NCBI RefSeq assembly: GCF_033473495.1
Contig: NC_088943.1
Coordinates: 1,406,001 to 1,470,000 of the forward strand
DNA length: 64,000 bases
Source of the DNA: Cercospora beticola
Taxonomy: Eukaryota > Ascomycota > Dothideomycetes > Mycosphaerellales > Mycosphaerellaceae
Reading direction: 5' to 3'
A program made the translations under genes and the position numbers. This document shows positions 1 through 12,400 of the stretch, piece by piece. The notes beneath the pieces are model-generated. The model worked only from the letters and a program-made list of their open reading frames with translations, searched no databases and was not told the origin of the DNA. The first letter of the stretch is position 1, and every line of letters starts with the position of its first letter.

Positions 1-508
1 TTTTTATAAAATTAAATAAATAAATCTAAACTCTAGAAATATAAGCTCTTTTAATCTAATTAGTAGCTTCTAGATTTCTGCCTTCCCTAGTTACTAAGAC
101 TCTTCTCTCTTAGCTAAGGTATCTAAGGACTCTTCTCTCTTAGAGGAGTTAGTTAGGTTCTTAGGTAGAGAATATCTAAAAGATCTACCTTCTTAGAAGA
201 GTACTACTAGCTAGTTCTAAAGTATTAGTAGTACTTAGTACTTAGGCCTAGTCTTATCTACTTAGATACTTTAGTCTAAGGCTAATCCTTTCCTCTTTAT
301 ACTTTTTTAGTATACCTCTCTTTTAAAGTAGAGTATACTTTACTAGGCTTTTCTCTGTCTTACCTGCCCTTTAGAGACTTCTAGCTTATAACTAGGATCT
401 TCTAAAGCTTTAAGGTAGTATAGATAGGATATGCCTCTAGTCTCTCTTATATTCTTTTCCTACTTCTTCTTTCTACTTAGGGCCTCTCTATAAACCCGGG
501 CTTATAAC

Positions 509-905
509 CTATTAAATTATATTCTCGTAGGCACTCGTCGGATAGGTATAACGTAGTAGAAGTAGAGATAATAAGTAGGAACTAACCGAGTTAATTATAT
601 TAGTTAGTTATAGGTTATATCTTACTCCTAAGATAAGTATTAGCTAAGTTATATAACCTAGTATTATATAACCTATATTACCTAATTCTAATCCCTAAAG
701 TATCTCTTAGAATGTCTAACTAGACTGCACTTTCTAACAGAAGCTAAGTTTACTAAGTTATATAACCTAGCTAATATCTATTTTAGAAGTAAGATATAAT
801 CTATAACTAACTAATATAATTAACTTAGTTAGTTTCTACTTATTATCTCTACTTCTACTATATTATACCTATCCGATAAGTACCTATAAGAATATAATTT
901 AATAG
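509..905. repeat. foldback element with 154-base inverted arms
   Basis: Bases 509-662 and 752-905 are reverse complements over 154 positions without gaps, separated by an 89-base spacer. By eye I count about 17 mismatches. All are C/T or G/A transitions, and about 15 of them put A or T in the right arm. The arms therefore derive from a once near-identical inverted repeat and were mutated unequally. It could be a MITE or foldback element, or the paired ends of a nested insertion. I see no convincing target-site duplication. Confidence 0.8.
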
Positions 906-1089
906 AGATTACTTATTCTACTATAATACTATTATAGAAGTTTAGTAGCAAATCTATATAATAAACTATATAGAGCTTAATAGTAAGAAAGTACCTTAGT
1001 ACTAGTATTTATAAAATAGTACTTATATAGTATTAGAAGATATTAAGAACGAGATTATTATAACTTAAGAACCTCTACTATATAACTTT

Positions 1090-4000
1090 TATAAAAACAT
1101 AAACGCGCTCTAGTAGGCGACGACGACGACGGCGGGAGGCCTCGAGGCCTCCTAATACGCAATAATACTCTCCGACCGATACTACGACGTTGCGAGTAGA
1201 GGAGAGAGCCTAGAAGGAGGAGGTTGCGACTCTAACTCCTAGGCGGCCTAAGTCCGCCTATAACTACCTCTCTCTAGCTAATAAGGCTAGAAAATAACTG
1301 CTAATACTAATACTCTAAAACTAATAATCTAAAAGAACCTAAAAACACTTATAGAATAGATCTAGAGTTACCTCGATACCTAGATAACTCTTTCTCTCTC
1401 CCTAACTCTCCTTCTTCTTTAATAGGCCTAATAGGCCCTCCTCTACTACGCCCTCTGCTAGGAAGAGTCCTAGACTCTCTAAGCTATCTAGAAAACCCTC
1501 TAGAGCCGCCTAATACCTACTACTACTACCTCTAAAATATAGGCCTAGATAGTCTAATTTAGATATATAATACTAAGGCCCTAACCTTAGGTATCTATAA
1601 CTATCTTAGTAAAAATAGGAAACTAAGAAGAAAGAGAGATAGCAAAGAAGATAAGCTATAAAGAGCTTAGAAGGAAACTAGGAGTATAGTAGTTTAAAGC
1701 TATATAAAAGCTCCTAAGTAGAGACCTTAAAGTTATTCTCTATAGAGAAGGAGAGAAAAGTAGGCTAGAGAAGGACTAATCTTAGCTTAAGGCTATATAC
1801 CTAGAGGCCTAGGTAGAGATACTAAGTACCTAGGTAATTATATATAGTATTAGGACATCCTAGAAGCTAGAGGATATAAATAGCTAGGTCTAGCTCGACT
1901 AAGACAACCTTATCTAGTTCCTAGATAGGCTTAAAATTAGGAAGGCCTTTTAGCTTAAGAACTAGAGGGCAAGGGAAGAGACTAACTTCTTATTAGTAGT
2001 AATAGTAGTATAGAATAGATAGACTATAAGGGAAATATATAGGAGAGGTATTACTATTAGGTTAATATAGTATATAGTAGAACTATACTACCTATAGTAG
2101 AGGATTATATAATGCCTTAAGTATAATAGCTTTAGGTATATTACTACCTACTATAAGGCTATAGAAGAAATATATAGAAACTATATAGGGAAGTATAGGA
2201 TAGATAGCTATAAAGAGAAGAAAATTAAATACTATAACTATAAGGGAGACTATAAGGTATACTCCTTCTAATATAGCTATAAAGCTACTATAAAGGCTAA
2301 AGTAAGAGCATTCTTAGAGTAGTTTAAAAAGCAATAGAAGGCAGCCTTAGACCTAATATAAGGAGATAGTACTATAGAACCTCTAATCCTTAAGAGGAAA
2401 GCCCTACTAGCTAAGCCTCTATAGAGAGATATTAGGTATAAAGGTAGGCCCCTAGGCACTATAGTAATAGTAATAGCTAGTAGGAGGCAAGCAAGCAAGC
2501 TCTACTTCCCTTCTATATAGGAGAATAAGGACACCTAAGAGGTAATAAGTATCCCCTAGGAAGATATAGATATTAACCTAATTAAGCTCCTCTCTTAAGA
2601 ATCCTATAAATCCTATAAGTAGCTAAACCCTAATAATCTACTAATATAATATTAATAGGTTAAATACTACCTAAACTCTACTACTAGATAGCTAAGCTAT
2701 AGAAGAGGCTATAGTAATAGTACTATAAGAACTATAGCTTAATACTATAAATAGTAGGACTAAAGCTAAGAAAGGATACTCTATAGTCCTCCTACTCTAG
2801 TAGAACCTAAGAGTAGTAATACTTATATTAGATAAAGTTAGAACTAATAGCTAGAAACTACTCTTCTATAATATAGGCGACCTAGTAACTATCTAAGTCT
2901 AGATACCTATAGGAACTATCTCTATCTATAACTACTATAACCTCTTAGAGCCTATAAGCTATAGATAAGAAGGGACTATCCCTATACTCTAAGAAGTACT
3001 ATTATAAACTCTAGAGGACACAAAAGCAAGCTATATAGTAGTAGGAGACTTTAACCTCTACTACCTAAAATAGAAAGGAAATATAACCTAAACCTAATAT
3101 ACTATAGTAGACAAGCTTATTAAAACAATTATAGAGGCCTAACTATAGCTAGCCCTAGAGCTAGAGATAATTATATAGGAAAGATATATAGCTAGCTACT
3201 AAACACTAGACCTAGTCTTTATTAGCCTCTCTCTCTAAAACCTAATCTAAGAATATAAAGCTCTCCTAGAAGAGATATATAGCTCTAACTATATCCCTCT
3301 TAGGATAACTCTCTATATTAACCTCTAAGAGCCGAGAGGAAGAAGCTAGAGAAAGTAGTAGAAAGCCGCTAACTAGAATAGAATCTAGGACCTTATAGCC
3401 TAAAATACTAACTAACTTAACTAACTCCTACTCGATATAAGAGAATACCTAGATATACTAGCCTATAGAATATAATCCTCTATCTAGAGGATTATAGAGG
3501 AGATAGTTCTAATAGCTAGACTATTAAGCTATATAAAGATAGTATAGACCTAGGAATATAAGGAGGCTATAAAGCTAGTAAGAAGGAAGAGAAGAGAATA
3601 GAGGAACTATAGGATAGAATAGAGCTATAAGCTATACCTAGAAGCATTATATATAAGAAGTAAAGCTATAAGGAGAGAGCAGAACCTAGCTTAGAGGAGA
3701 CTAATAAAAGAAGTTATAGAGGACCCTAAGAAAATCTAGAAAATAGCTAAATAGGCTAGAAAGGGAGCTAACTAAGAGTACTAGCTACTATACTTCCTAA
3801 GTCTAGCTAATATAGAGTATAATAGAGATACTAATAAGAGGAAGGCTATAATTCTAGTAAGACACTTCTTCCTAGACCTAAAGGAGGCAGACTTAAGTAA
3901 TATCTAATATACCTAACTACTACTCTAATTCTAGATAGAGGTTAAAGTTTAACTAAAGGAAGTAGAAGGAGTCCTTAGGAAACTGCTTAGTAATAAGGCC

Positions 4001-5960
4001 CTAGGACCTAACTAAATACTAAACCTCTTACTTAAAGAGTATAGGGAACAACTTTCCCTAATTCTAGCTAAACTCTTTACTATATACCTAAGGATAGTAT
4101 ACTACTCTAAAGCCTTTAAGCACTCTATAATAGTAGTACTTAGGAAACTATAGAAGCTAGACTACTTAAAGCTAGGAGTATATAGACCTATTACCCTACT
4201 TAATATAATAGCAAAGGTCCTAGAAGCTATAGTTACTAAAAGGATATCTAAGAAGACTAAAGAAAGGAAGCTCCTCCTAGAAGAATAAATAGGTACTAGG
4301 CCTAGCAGGTCTACTACCTTAGTATTAGACCTTATTACTAAGTAAGTAAAAACTATCTAGAAAACTAAGCTAGGAGCTATAGTATCTATACTCTACCTTA
4401 ATATCTTAGAGGCATTTAATAAGGTCTCCTACTAGAAGCTACTTTATAATATTAGAATAAAAGGCTTCCTAGACTATACTATTAGCTTTATCTAATTATT
4501 CCTCTAAGATAGGACTACCTGCCTAAGGCTTAGAGAATTTATAGACTAACTAAGGCTTTAAAATATAGGAATTCCCTAAGGCTCTACTCTATCTCTAATC
4601 CTCTTCCTTTTCTTTATCTCTACTCTACTCCTAATACTATATAAAGGGACTACTTTAGCAATAGGGTTTATAGATAACTCTAATATCCTTATATAGTATA
4701 TTAATAGAGGACAACTATAGGCAACTTAAGAAAGCCTACTAGAAATATAAAGAATAGGCAAGGAGATATAGAGCAGAATTTGTACTATAGAAATATTAGC
4801 TAATCTACTTTACTAGAAGTAGGAAGTATAATCTTAAAGCTATAGTCTAAATCTAGAGATTTAATAGAGAACTACTACTATTACTTAGACTTCTTAGAGT
4901 TTAGGTAGATACTAAACTTAAATAGAGCCTATATATTAAATAAGTAGTAGAAAAGGGAGCCTACTAAATATAATTACTTTAGAGACTATATAAGTCTATA
5001 TAGAGAGTATTCTTCTAAAAAGCAAGGTACCTCTATATAGTAGTAGTAAGACTAGCTATTACCTTTAGCTACTAAGTCTAGTCTAACCTAGAGGGTATAT
5101 AAGGCTACTATAGGAACCTTACTAAACCTATTAAGAAGATCTAGAGAGAGGCTCTAAGGAATATTATAGGAGTATATAAGTTAGTTATAATAGCTATCCT
5201 AGAGAGAGAAGCAAATATTGCTCCTCTCTATTTATATACCTAGAACCTAGCTAGGTAAGTATCTAAAAAGCAAGATACCTAACCTATATATTAGTATATT
5301 AAAGACAGGTATAGGGAGATTAAAAGGTAAGTATAAATAGGAAAGGGAGCTAGGCAACCTATACTACTAACCTAAACTAGATAGGAGGAAATCCTCTAGA
5401 TAGTATAAGGCTATAAAATAACGATATAGGCATACCTAGGCTATAAGGTATAGTAGGCTAAATATTAGTAGAATAGAAAGTAGGAAAGGAATAAGGAAGA
5501 GAGAAGAGCAAGAGTAGAAGAGGAATAACTACTAGTATAGAAAACTACTACCTTCTCTACTATTAGACTAACTCTATATAAAGGACTTACTAGACTAGAG
5601 AGTATAATAGTTATACTCTTAAGGATAGAGTATATTAGGATAAGGCAATATCTTACTAAAAGGAGAGTCCTAGGATTTATACTAGACTACGAATATAGAT
5701 AGAGATATAAAACACTAAAATATATATATATATTCTGCCTAAAATAGAACGGGAGAAGATATCTACTATTCTAGGTAGAGGGATCTATAAACTAGAAGGA
5801 TCTAGCTAATATAAAGAGAGGGCTATATATAATAGCAAAGTAGCTTATCTAAGAAGAAGTCCTAGACTAATTCTTACTTATAAGAGAAGAGGTATAGGAG
5901 GATAAGAGGAGAGAGAAGAGGAAGAATAGAGCCTAGTAAGAGAAGGACTTACTAGATACC
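1090..5960 (+). mobile_element. dead LINE (non-LTR) retrotransposon, RIP-mutated
   Basis: Frame fragments interrupted by TAG/TAA keep the order of a LINE on the + strand. A possible zinc-knuckle remnant lies at about 2227-2275. An endonuclease motif VVGDFNL is at 3038-3058 (family consensus GDFNxHHPxW). A reverse-transcriptase block reading GIP-stop-GSTLSLILFLFF is at 4568-4615. The active-site box reads FIDN at 4667-4678 where FxDD is expected. A conserved post-RT segment (about 5090-5250) and a C-terminal Cys/His-like segment (about 5685-5760) follow. Domain order fits fungal Tad1-clade elements, but clade assignment is inference. The element cannot be active, because stops occur every few codons and a catalytic Asp is lost. 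Ends are approximate; no poly-A tail or target duplication was identified. Confidence 0.75.
1135..1152. repeat. 18-base perfect palindrome in a GC-rich islet
   Basis: GGAGGCCTCGAGGCCTCC is its own reverse complement. It lies in a small GC-rich islet (about 1105-1260, with GAC/GGC runs) inside otherwise AT-rich RIP DNA, near the presumed 5' end of the LINE remnant. CpG and GpC steps survive here because the islet offers few CA or TG targets. No function can be inferred. Confidence 0.75.
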
Positions 5961-6887
5961 TAGTATTATCCGAAGGAGAATAGAAGCGAAGGAAGCGGCT
6001 ACGTAGACTATAAATAAAGAGATATACGAGAGTTTTTCGAAGGCTTTTCCCTCGACCGATATCTATAGAGCGTACTACTTACTCTAGTTTAAAGAGGTAG
6101 ACCGGCGTATAAGAACTATCTATCTATCTATATAACTTTTACTTTTACTTTAAAGAAGCGACTAAATAAATAGATAAGAAGTACTAGCTAATTAAGTAAA
6201 ATAAAGTAATAAGCGCTATATAGCGTAATTAATTACTAATAGTATTTATTCGCAAGTATCGTAATATAGTATAGATACTTAATAGACTTAATATTAAGGA
6301 TATTAATATAAATAAAGTTATTTACTTTATAGGTAAAACTATTAAGTAGTAGAATAACTAGCTTCTAGCTTTACTTTAGATACTAATATAGTATAGATTA
6401 GTATTTTAATAGATACTATAAACTCTACCTATCTAGCTATTATATCGAATATAATATATAGTAGAGCTAAGAAGCTAGTTTACTAACTCCTTACTACTAT
6501 AGTAGCTATAGTTTAATAGTAGTCTACTTAGTTTAGTAATACTAACTATACTAGCTCGATAGTAGTAGAGGTATATTACTATACTATAATCGACCTTAAT
6601 TAAGATACTAGATATATCGAATAATAATAATAATAATAATAGTAATAATACTTTATCTAATAATAATATTATAAATAGAGAAATTAGAGATATATAGATA
6701 TAGAATAATCGAGCGTTACTAATACTAAATAGACGATTAGCGATACGGCCGGCTAGGTAAATCGTTTAAATAACGTATATTTATTATTAATAATAATAAT
6801 TAAGAGGTATTATTAAGCCTCTAATTAGCTAGAGTTATTATACCGTCTAGTTTATCGCTAGAGTATCGACAAGGTATCGCAAGAGTA

Positions 6888-7870
6888 ATCATAATTATCC
6901 GCATACCCGAAGGTTTGGGAAAAGCGGCTGGAAATTGCGCTAAAAAGTAGCTTCCGTTCCCACATTAGCGGGACGCCGTGGCGTGCACCGTCCTTGTTTG
7001 ACAATCAAGACAAACCGAGAACGGGGGCTGCGGCTTTGCAGCAGACCAAATTGTGGCGTCGAGTCCTTTCGCTGGTCGACTACTGCTAGTATGAAGATCG
7101 AAGGGTCTTGGAAAATGGGGCAAGTAGGAACGAAGAAAGCACCAACAAGCGACTGGTGGATTCAACGTCTGGGCGCGAATGCGAGCGTAAGAAAAGCGCA
7201 ACACTGGGTAAAAACAAGCGATTACGATCGGAATTGCAGACTGCAGTAGCTACGGCAGAGAATGTGCGATGTATTTTATTAGACTGCAGTGCAGGGAACG
7301 CAATAATGTTGAGCGGCTGGTTCCATAGATCGACGCAGAAGGCAGGTTTTCCTCTGTTCCCTGTTCTGTGCTGTGCCTCCTTTAAAGTGTGCACTAGCAT
7401 CGGCTCGAGAGGTTGATGATGATTTGATCGTTCGGCACAAGCACAGCCTCAGCCCTACACATTGGTGAGGCACGCTTCTGCATGCTAGCGAGGAGCGAAG
7501 TACGCTGCCCTTTTTTTTTTGTTTGGAACGCGAAATAATGGCGAGCCGTCTACGCAGTCATCATGCAATGTCATGGCGGATGCCAAGGCCCGTGCTTCGT
7601 CTGGTGACGATTTTTGCATTTGGAATACAACCCTTGGACGTTGGAGCGTTTGTGCAACTGCCGACAGGTGCTGCCGCTGGAGAAGGGCAATACCTACTTG
7701 GGACTGGTGGTAGGACTTGTGTTACACACCTTCATACTGCTTTTTAATTATCTGCCTCATCAGGACTTCAAGCTTCTACTCGCTCCTTCTACCTCTACCT
7801 CGTCTAGGGTATTTCGAGCATCATATCTATCGGAGCGGGACAGAGAATGAAAACAAGGCCGAGGAGAGAT
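6888..7870. other. intergenic, no gene seen
   Basis: Normal-composition DNA between the RIP block and the first gene. Overlapping open frames of 60-104 codons occur on both strands, but none has a recognisable domain or a consistent splice structure. A poly-T run lies near 7510-7520. The segment just left of 7871 is likely the 3' UTR of the neighbouring minus-strand gene. Confidence 0.5.
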
Positions 7871-8479
7871 TTATTCGTCTGATACGTCCGACGACTCCTC
7901 CCAATCCACCTGGCGATCTTTCACTGCTTGGTTGATTTGACTCAACGTTGCTGTCCAGGCTTGTGCGAGGGAGATGTGACATTGCTCGGAAAGTTCCTCG
8001 ATGGCCTTTTTTTGTTGGAGAAGTTCTTGCAAGCGCTTGATCTTGGGACGTTGCATGGCACGGCTGGGGAGATGTCAGTCCTGATGGCATATGCTGCGGT
8101 TGGGAGTCGTGATCTCTTGATCACGTACAGTCTCTCATTGCCTCTTGCCCGAGCGGCGTTTAGCTTGGTGTTTGCTTGCTCGAGACGACTGGCGCGGATA
8201 CGTTCGATTTCCTTCTCGCGCTTTTCCCTGTGGGTTTTGGCCTGGGGGCAGGTGAGTGAAGTTCGTGATGCAATATGCAGTGAAAGTGAAGAAATGAAAT
8301 GGAATATCAATGCAGCGTGTGGCGCGCATTCCTACCTGCTGCTTCGACTTCTTGATGGCAAGAGTCAAGGTGGTGGTGTCGATCTGCTGCGACTGCGACT
8401 GCGACGGCTCAGAGGCTGCATCGGAGCTGTCTTGACGTTGTATGACCGCCGCTGCTTGCTTCGACTTTGATTTCGCCAT
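7871..8479 (-). CDS. small basic coiled-coil protein, unknown function
   Basis: Three exons, 8336-8479, 8129-8241 and 7871-8063, join in phase to give 149 residues. Introns 8242-8335 and 8064-8128 have GT...AG ends. The start is the Met of MAKSKSKQ; frame upstream of it is unlikely to be coding. The protein has a Ser/Gln-rich N-terminus, then a Lys/Arg/Glu-rich helical stretch (about residues 49-85) and a second helical segment with heptad-like leucines (LQELLQQKKAIEEL), ending in an acidic tail. That pattern suggests a coiled coil that pairs with itself or a partner. I do not recognise the family. It is transcribed away from the Rgd2-type gene, separated by 961 bases. Existence is supported by clean splicing and phase, function is not. 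Confidence 0.65.
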
Positions 8480-9440
8480 TTGTGAAAGATGGCGGAAGTG
8501 CGTGTAGCAGCGGCGTGAAACTGAACTGGGGTGGGGGAGGGCGGTGCGAAGCGCGACGCGACTGATGCACGAGATCACGTGTGCGACACCCCAGAATCGC
8601 ATGCTCGCTCGCCCATGGAAGCCACCAAACGTGTCGCAATGCACGATGGGATGGTAGACGAGAGCTCGACGATGTGAGCAACCTGCACTCAGGTACATTC
8701 GTAGGGTCGCCCAGAGGACGCAAATGAGCGGCGTGACCTACTCTATAGCGGGAAAACAGATACTTGGATCAACACTGCTTCCCCACTGGCCAGTACCACC
8801 GAAACTAGAACTCGTATTTGCAGCAACGCCTCGTACTGGGTGTCTGCCCTAGGGACTCGTGTCTTGCTCCGTCCCTCGCCTCTCTGCGTTGCTCAGCGTA
8901 TCTGGGGCATTGCATAACATTGATTGAGATAAGACAGGCAGAGAAAGGCTGCGACAAGAGGTGCGGAGTGGATGTATTTTGAGAATCCATTTCGCTGGCC
9001 GTATCGGCTGCCTGCCGAGTGGCTTTCGATCCTGGTATTTCTGCCTTAAGCGCTCACTGTCTCGAGAAGTGAGGCAGTCGTGGAGTTAAGGTCGCATTGA
9101 GACGATACTTCACTCCTCGTATCTCTGCCTTGAGCAGCGCATCTGAGCCATTGCGTGTCGACACGCGAGCCAGTCGTGGAATCAAGGTCTCGGCGAGAAG
9201 TCACGAATGATGGATGCCTCCGACTTTCCGTTTGGCTGTCGGCAGGGACCGTGGCCTGACGCGGCGCCTGGCTGAGCTGAGTGAGCAGGGAAGTACGACA
9301 GAGCTCATGACCCTGCATCATTTCACCGAGCCATTCGACTTCCCCTTCATGTCTGCCTCAACAACACACTCCGACCGCTCGCCCGCTGTCCGTGCCTGAC
9401 ATCGCCAACGACCACTGCACGACCGGGCCCGTTGCTCATC
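8480..9440. promoter_or_regulatory. divergent intergenic region with imperfect direct repeat
   Basis: Shared upstream region of the 149-residue protein gene (minus) and the Rgd2-type gene (plus). It contains two imperfect copies of a roughly 85-97-base unit: about 9034-9117 begins GGTATTTCTGCCTT and about 9118-9205 begins CGTATCTCTGCCTT. Both include CAGTCGTGGA followed by AAGGTC. A weaker relative (GCGTATCTGGGGCATTGC) lies near 8896. No gene is evident. Confidence 0.5.
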
Positions 9441-12400
9441 ATGTCCTCGTTTGCGACCTCGTTTTGGTCCGCCGACTACGCTGGAGGTCGGATTTGAGCG
9501 CACGCTCTCTGCTACAAATCGCTAATCTGAGCACAGGATTGGGCGTATTGTTCGCGAAACTTCAGCAGGGTGTGCAGGAGAATGAGCAGCTTCTTACCGT
9601 AGCGCGAATGCGCGCTGAAGCTGAGGATATATACGGACAACGGCTGGCGGACATCGAGAGCGCAACAAGCCGTATCGACGGAGGCTTCCAGAGGGATGAT
9701 GGCGCCAGTGTCAAGAAGGTTCGTCGCAATTGGCTGCAGGAGTGCGCTGCATCAGGACTGACGCGTGCTAGGCATACGAGGGCGTGCGGGCGGAAATGAG
9801 TGAAGAAGCGAAGAATCACAAAAAGATCGCCTCAAATATCCGAGAACTCGTGGTCAACCCTTTCAGCCGGTGGTGCGACCAGCATGCTGCGCGTGTGCAG
9901 AATAGCCAGGACGATTTGCAAGGTCGCATCAAAGCACACGATCGACAGGCGGAGACAGTGCGACAATATCGGAGCCAGTATTACAACAAATGCCGGAGAG
10001 TGGAGGATTTGGACGAGGAGGAGAAGCTGGCATTTCAGGATCCACAATCGGCGGCTGCCACGAACTCACCGAAGGCGACGAGCGTCACGAGTGTGCCCAG
10101 TATCAAGATCGCAGAAGAAGAGCCGGAGCCGGAGCCAATCGACATAGGGGACGTAACCTACCAGCCCGAGCAGGTCAAGAAGATCTTGACACATGCATTG
10201 GAGACCATTCCGCTGGGCGAGACGAAGGTCCCCATCCTGGGCACATATCAGAACACGAGCTCTGGTGCGGACATTACGGAGTATGTGCAGAGCCACCTGG
10301 GCGCAAACAGCGTCGCGTACGCTGAGCGTATAGGTCAGGATCTGTGCGATCATGGCTTTTTACGTCTAGTAGGAAATGTGGGCAACAGTTTTGCAAACAG
10401 CAGCAAGATGAAGTATCAGTGGAAGACGAAGGTCTTTCAACTGACAGGCATGCCAGAGAAGAGAAGTCCGCTCCACCGTTCTTCGACAATGATGTCCTCC
10501 AGCTCCGACTCCGTGCCAGGTAGTCCTGTCATTGGCGACAAGGTCAGCGAATATCTCGGTGGCTGGAATCCACTGAACAACGCACATCCAAACGAGACAC
10601 CGGCCGACAGACTGCGCAGAGAGGCACGAGAAGCTGATGAGCGGTACAAGGCGGCGGTCAAGAAGCTCGACGGTCTCCGCTGCAGCCTCGAGGTTGCCAT
10701 GGTAGATCACATGAAATTCATGGAGCGCTGCGAGCTGGATCGACTGAAAGCCATCAAGAGCGTCATCCTGGACTTTAGCGGCGCCGTCAGTAACGTCATA
10801 CCCTCGCTGCAGTCTAGTGTGGACAATATGATGTTGTTCCAGGAGACCGTTCAGCCATTGGCCGATCTGCGGTACTTGCTCGAGAACTACCGTACTGGAA
10901 ACTTCGTGCCCAAAGTGACGATATACGAGAATTACTACAACAAAGTCGAAGAGCAGACCTTCGGTGTGGACATTGAGCTGCGCGCGCGGGCGGATAAGAA
11001 GCGCGTTCCACTGCTGGTTACGTCGATTCTAACATTTCTGGACTCGCATTATCCCGATCTTGAAGGTGACGAGGCACGTCGGAGCATTTGGCTGGTGGAA
11101 GTTCCCCTCGCTGCGACCCACCACCTGCGCAATCAAGTCAACACAGGCGGGCCTGTGTCTCAGGCTACCTTGGAGAAATACGAAGTGCCGATAGTCGCTG
11201 CCGTCCTGAAGTTGTACCTGCTCGAGCTCCCTGATAGCCTGGTGAGCTCGCACGTCTACGAGATTATCAAGACCATCTACGCCTCCACGGCACAATCAAC
11301 GTCGGAAGCCGCGCGCATTCAAGTCATACAGTCGACTTTGGGTCAGCTTCGTCTAGCGAATATTGCCACACTGGATGCTATCATCACGCACTTCACTCGT
11401 TTGGTGGAGCTGACGAGTGCCGATGAAGAGTACGTGTCGAAGCTGGCTGCTGTGTTGGCACCATGTATTATGCGGCCTAAGCAGGAAACTGGTCTCAGCA
11501 TGAATGAGAGGTACAACGCTCGCCTGATTAAAGATCTGCTCGCGCACAAAGACGCAATATTTGGAGAGTTAAAACGGCAGTCGAGTTTAACTCACACGGC
11601 GTCTGGCACGCGGCAGACGAGAGCGATTTCCACCGACGAATCTAAGCGTAAAGAAGCCATGGAAGAGCGGCACCGAGCCATCGCGGCAGCCCAACACACG
11701 AATGCCTCCAGTGGGCCTAGAAGCAGAGCGACGAGCCCAGCGCCGGCAGCTGACACGCGAGTCCCGCTACCCGGTCACCGCCGTGATCGTAGTCGTGGAC
11801 CAGAAACGAGATTCCCGGTTAGCACTACTGCGGCGCAGAATGCCCGCGTAATGTCGCCAACTGCGGATCGTTCTAGCACGTCCTCTGGAGGCCATAGAGA
11901 TAGCCTGAGTGTGCCACCGCAGAGCCCTCCCTCCGCCCGCACGCATGATTCTGCGCTCAACGGGTTCCACAAACCACCACCAGCAGAGAGCCAGCCTGGC
12001 AGAGAGCGAAGTGGCACCGAAACCACACAACGCAGTTCTGCGCAGGTCTCTGCCTCGATCACCTCAGCCAGTGACTTCATGAGCCCTGGTCACTTCTATT
12101 CCGGCAGCAGCGAGAGCACACCTGCAGGAGCAGCAGAGACATCAACAACTCGCGACTCTGTCGCCAGCAACATTAGCGTCAAGGCGCCGGCTTCCAAATA
12201 CAATCTTGCCGAAGAGCAATCGCCTGTGGCGATGACACCAGATGCCGAGACACCGACGAAGAGGGACAGTCTTTCTCGCGCCCGAGGCGTGGCTGGGCGA
12301 CGCGGCACTGGCGGCCTGCGACGCCAGTCGCTCGCGAACGCCAGCAAGACTGAAAACGGTGAAGGCAGTGACGTCGCCCCTAGTGCAGAATCACCTGAGA

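Larger units (their letters stand above)
1..6887. repeat. RIP-degraded AT-rich transposon block
   Basis: This block is dominated by TA, TT and AA steps, with stop codons in every frame and no open frame longer than about 73 codons. CA and TG dinucleotides are strongly depleted. Those that remain are GCA or ACA (TGC or TGT on the other strand). I found no TCA, CCA, TGA or TGG until the TCA near 6888. This is the signature of RIP, the premeiotic C-to-T mutation of repeats in ascomycetes (established knowledge). The block contains a LINE remnant and a foldback repeat, described separately. About 5960-6887 and 1-508 are RIP-mutated sequence that I cannot assign to an element. Short AAT/TAA microsatellites lie at about 6619-6650 and 6781-6801. 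The right boundary is abrupt. Confidence 0.9.

Noticed and set aside
7928..8470. 180-codon + strand frame at the left gene
   Set aside because: It is antisense to a three-exon minus-strand model with consistent splice sites; Leu/Arg-rich translation has no domain.
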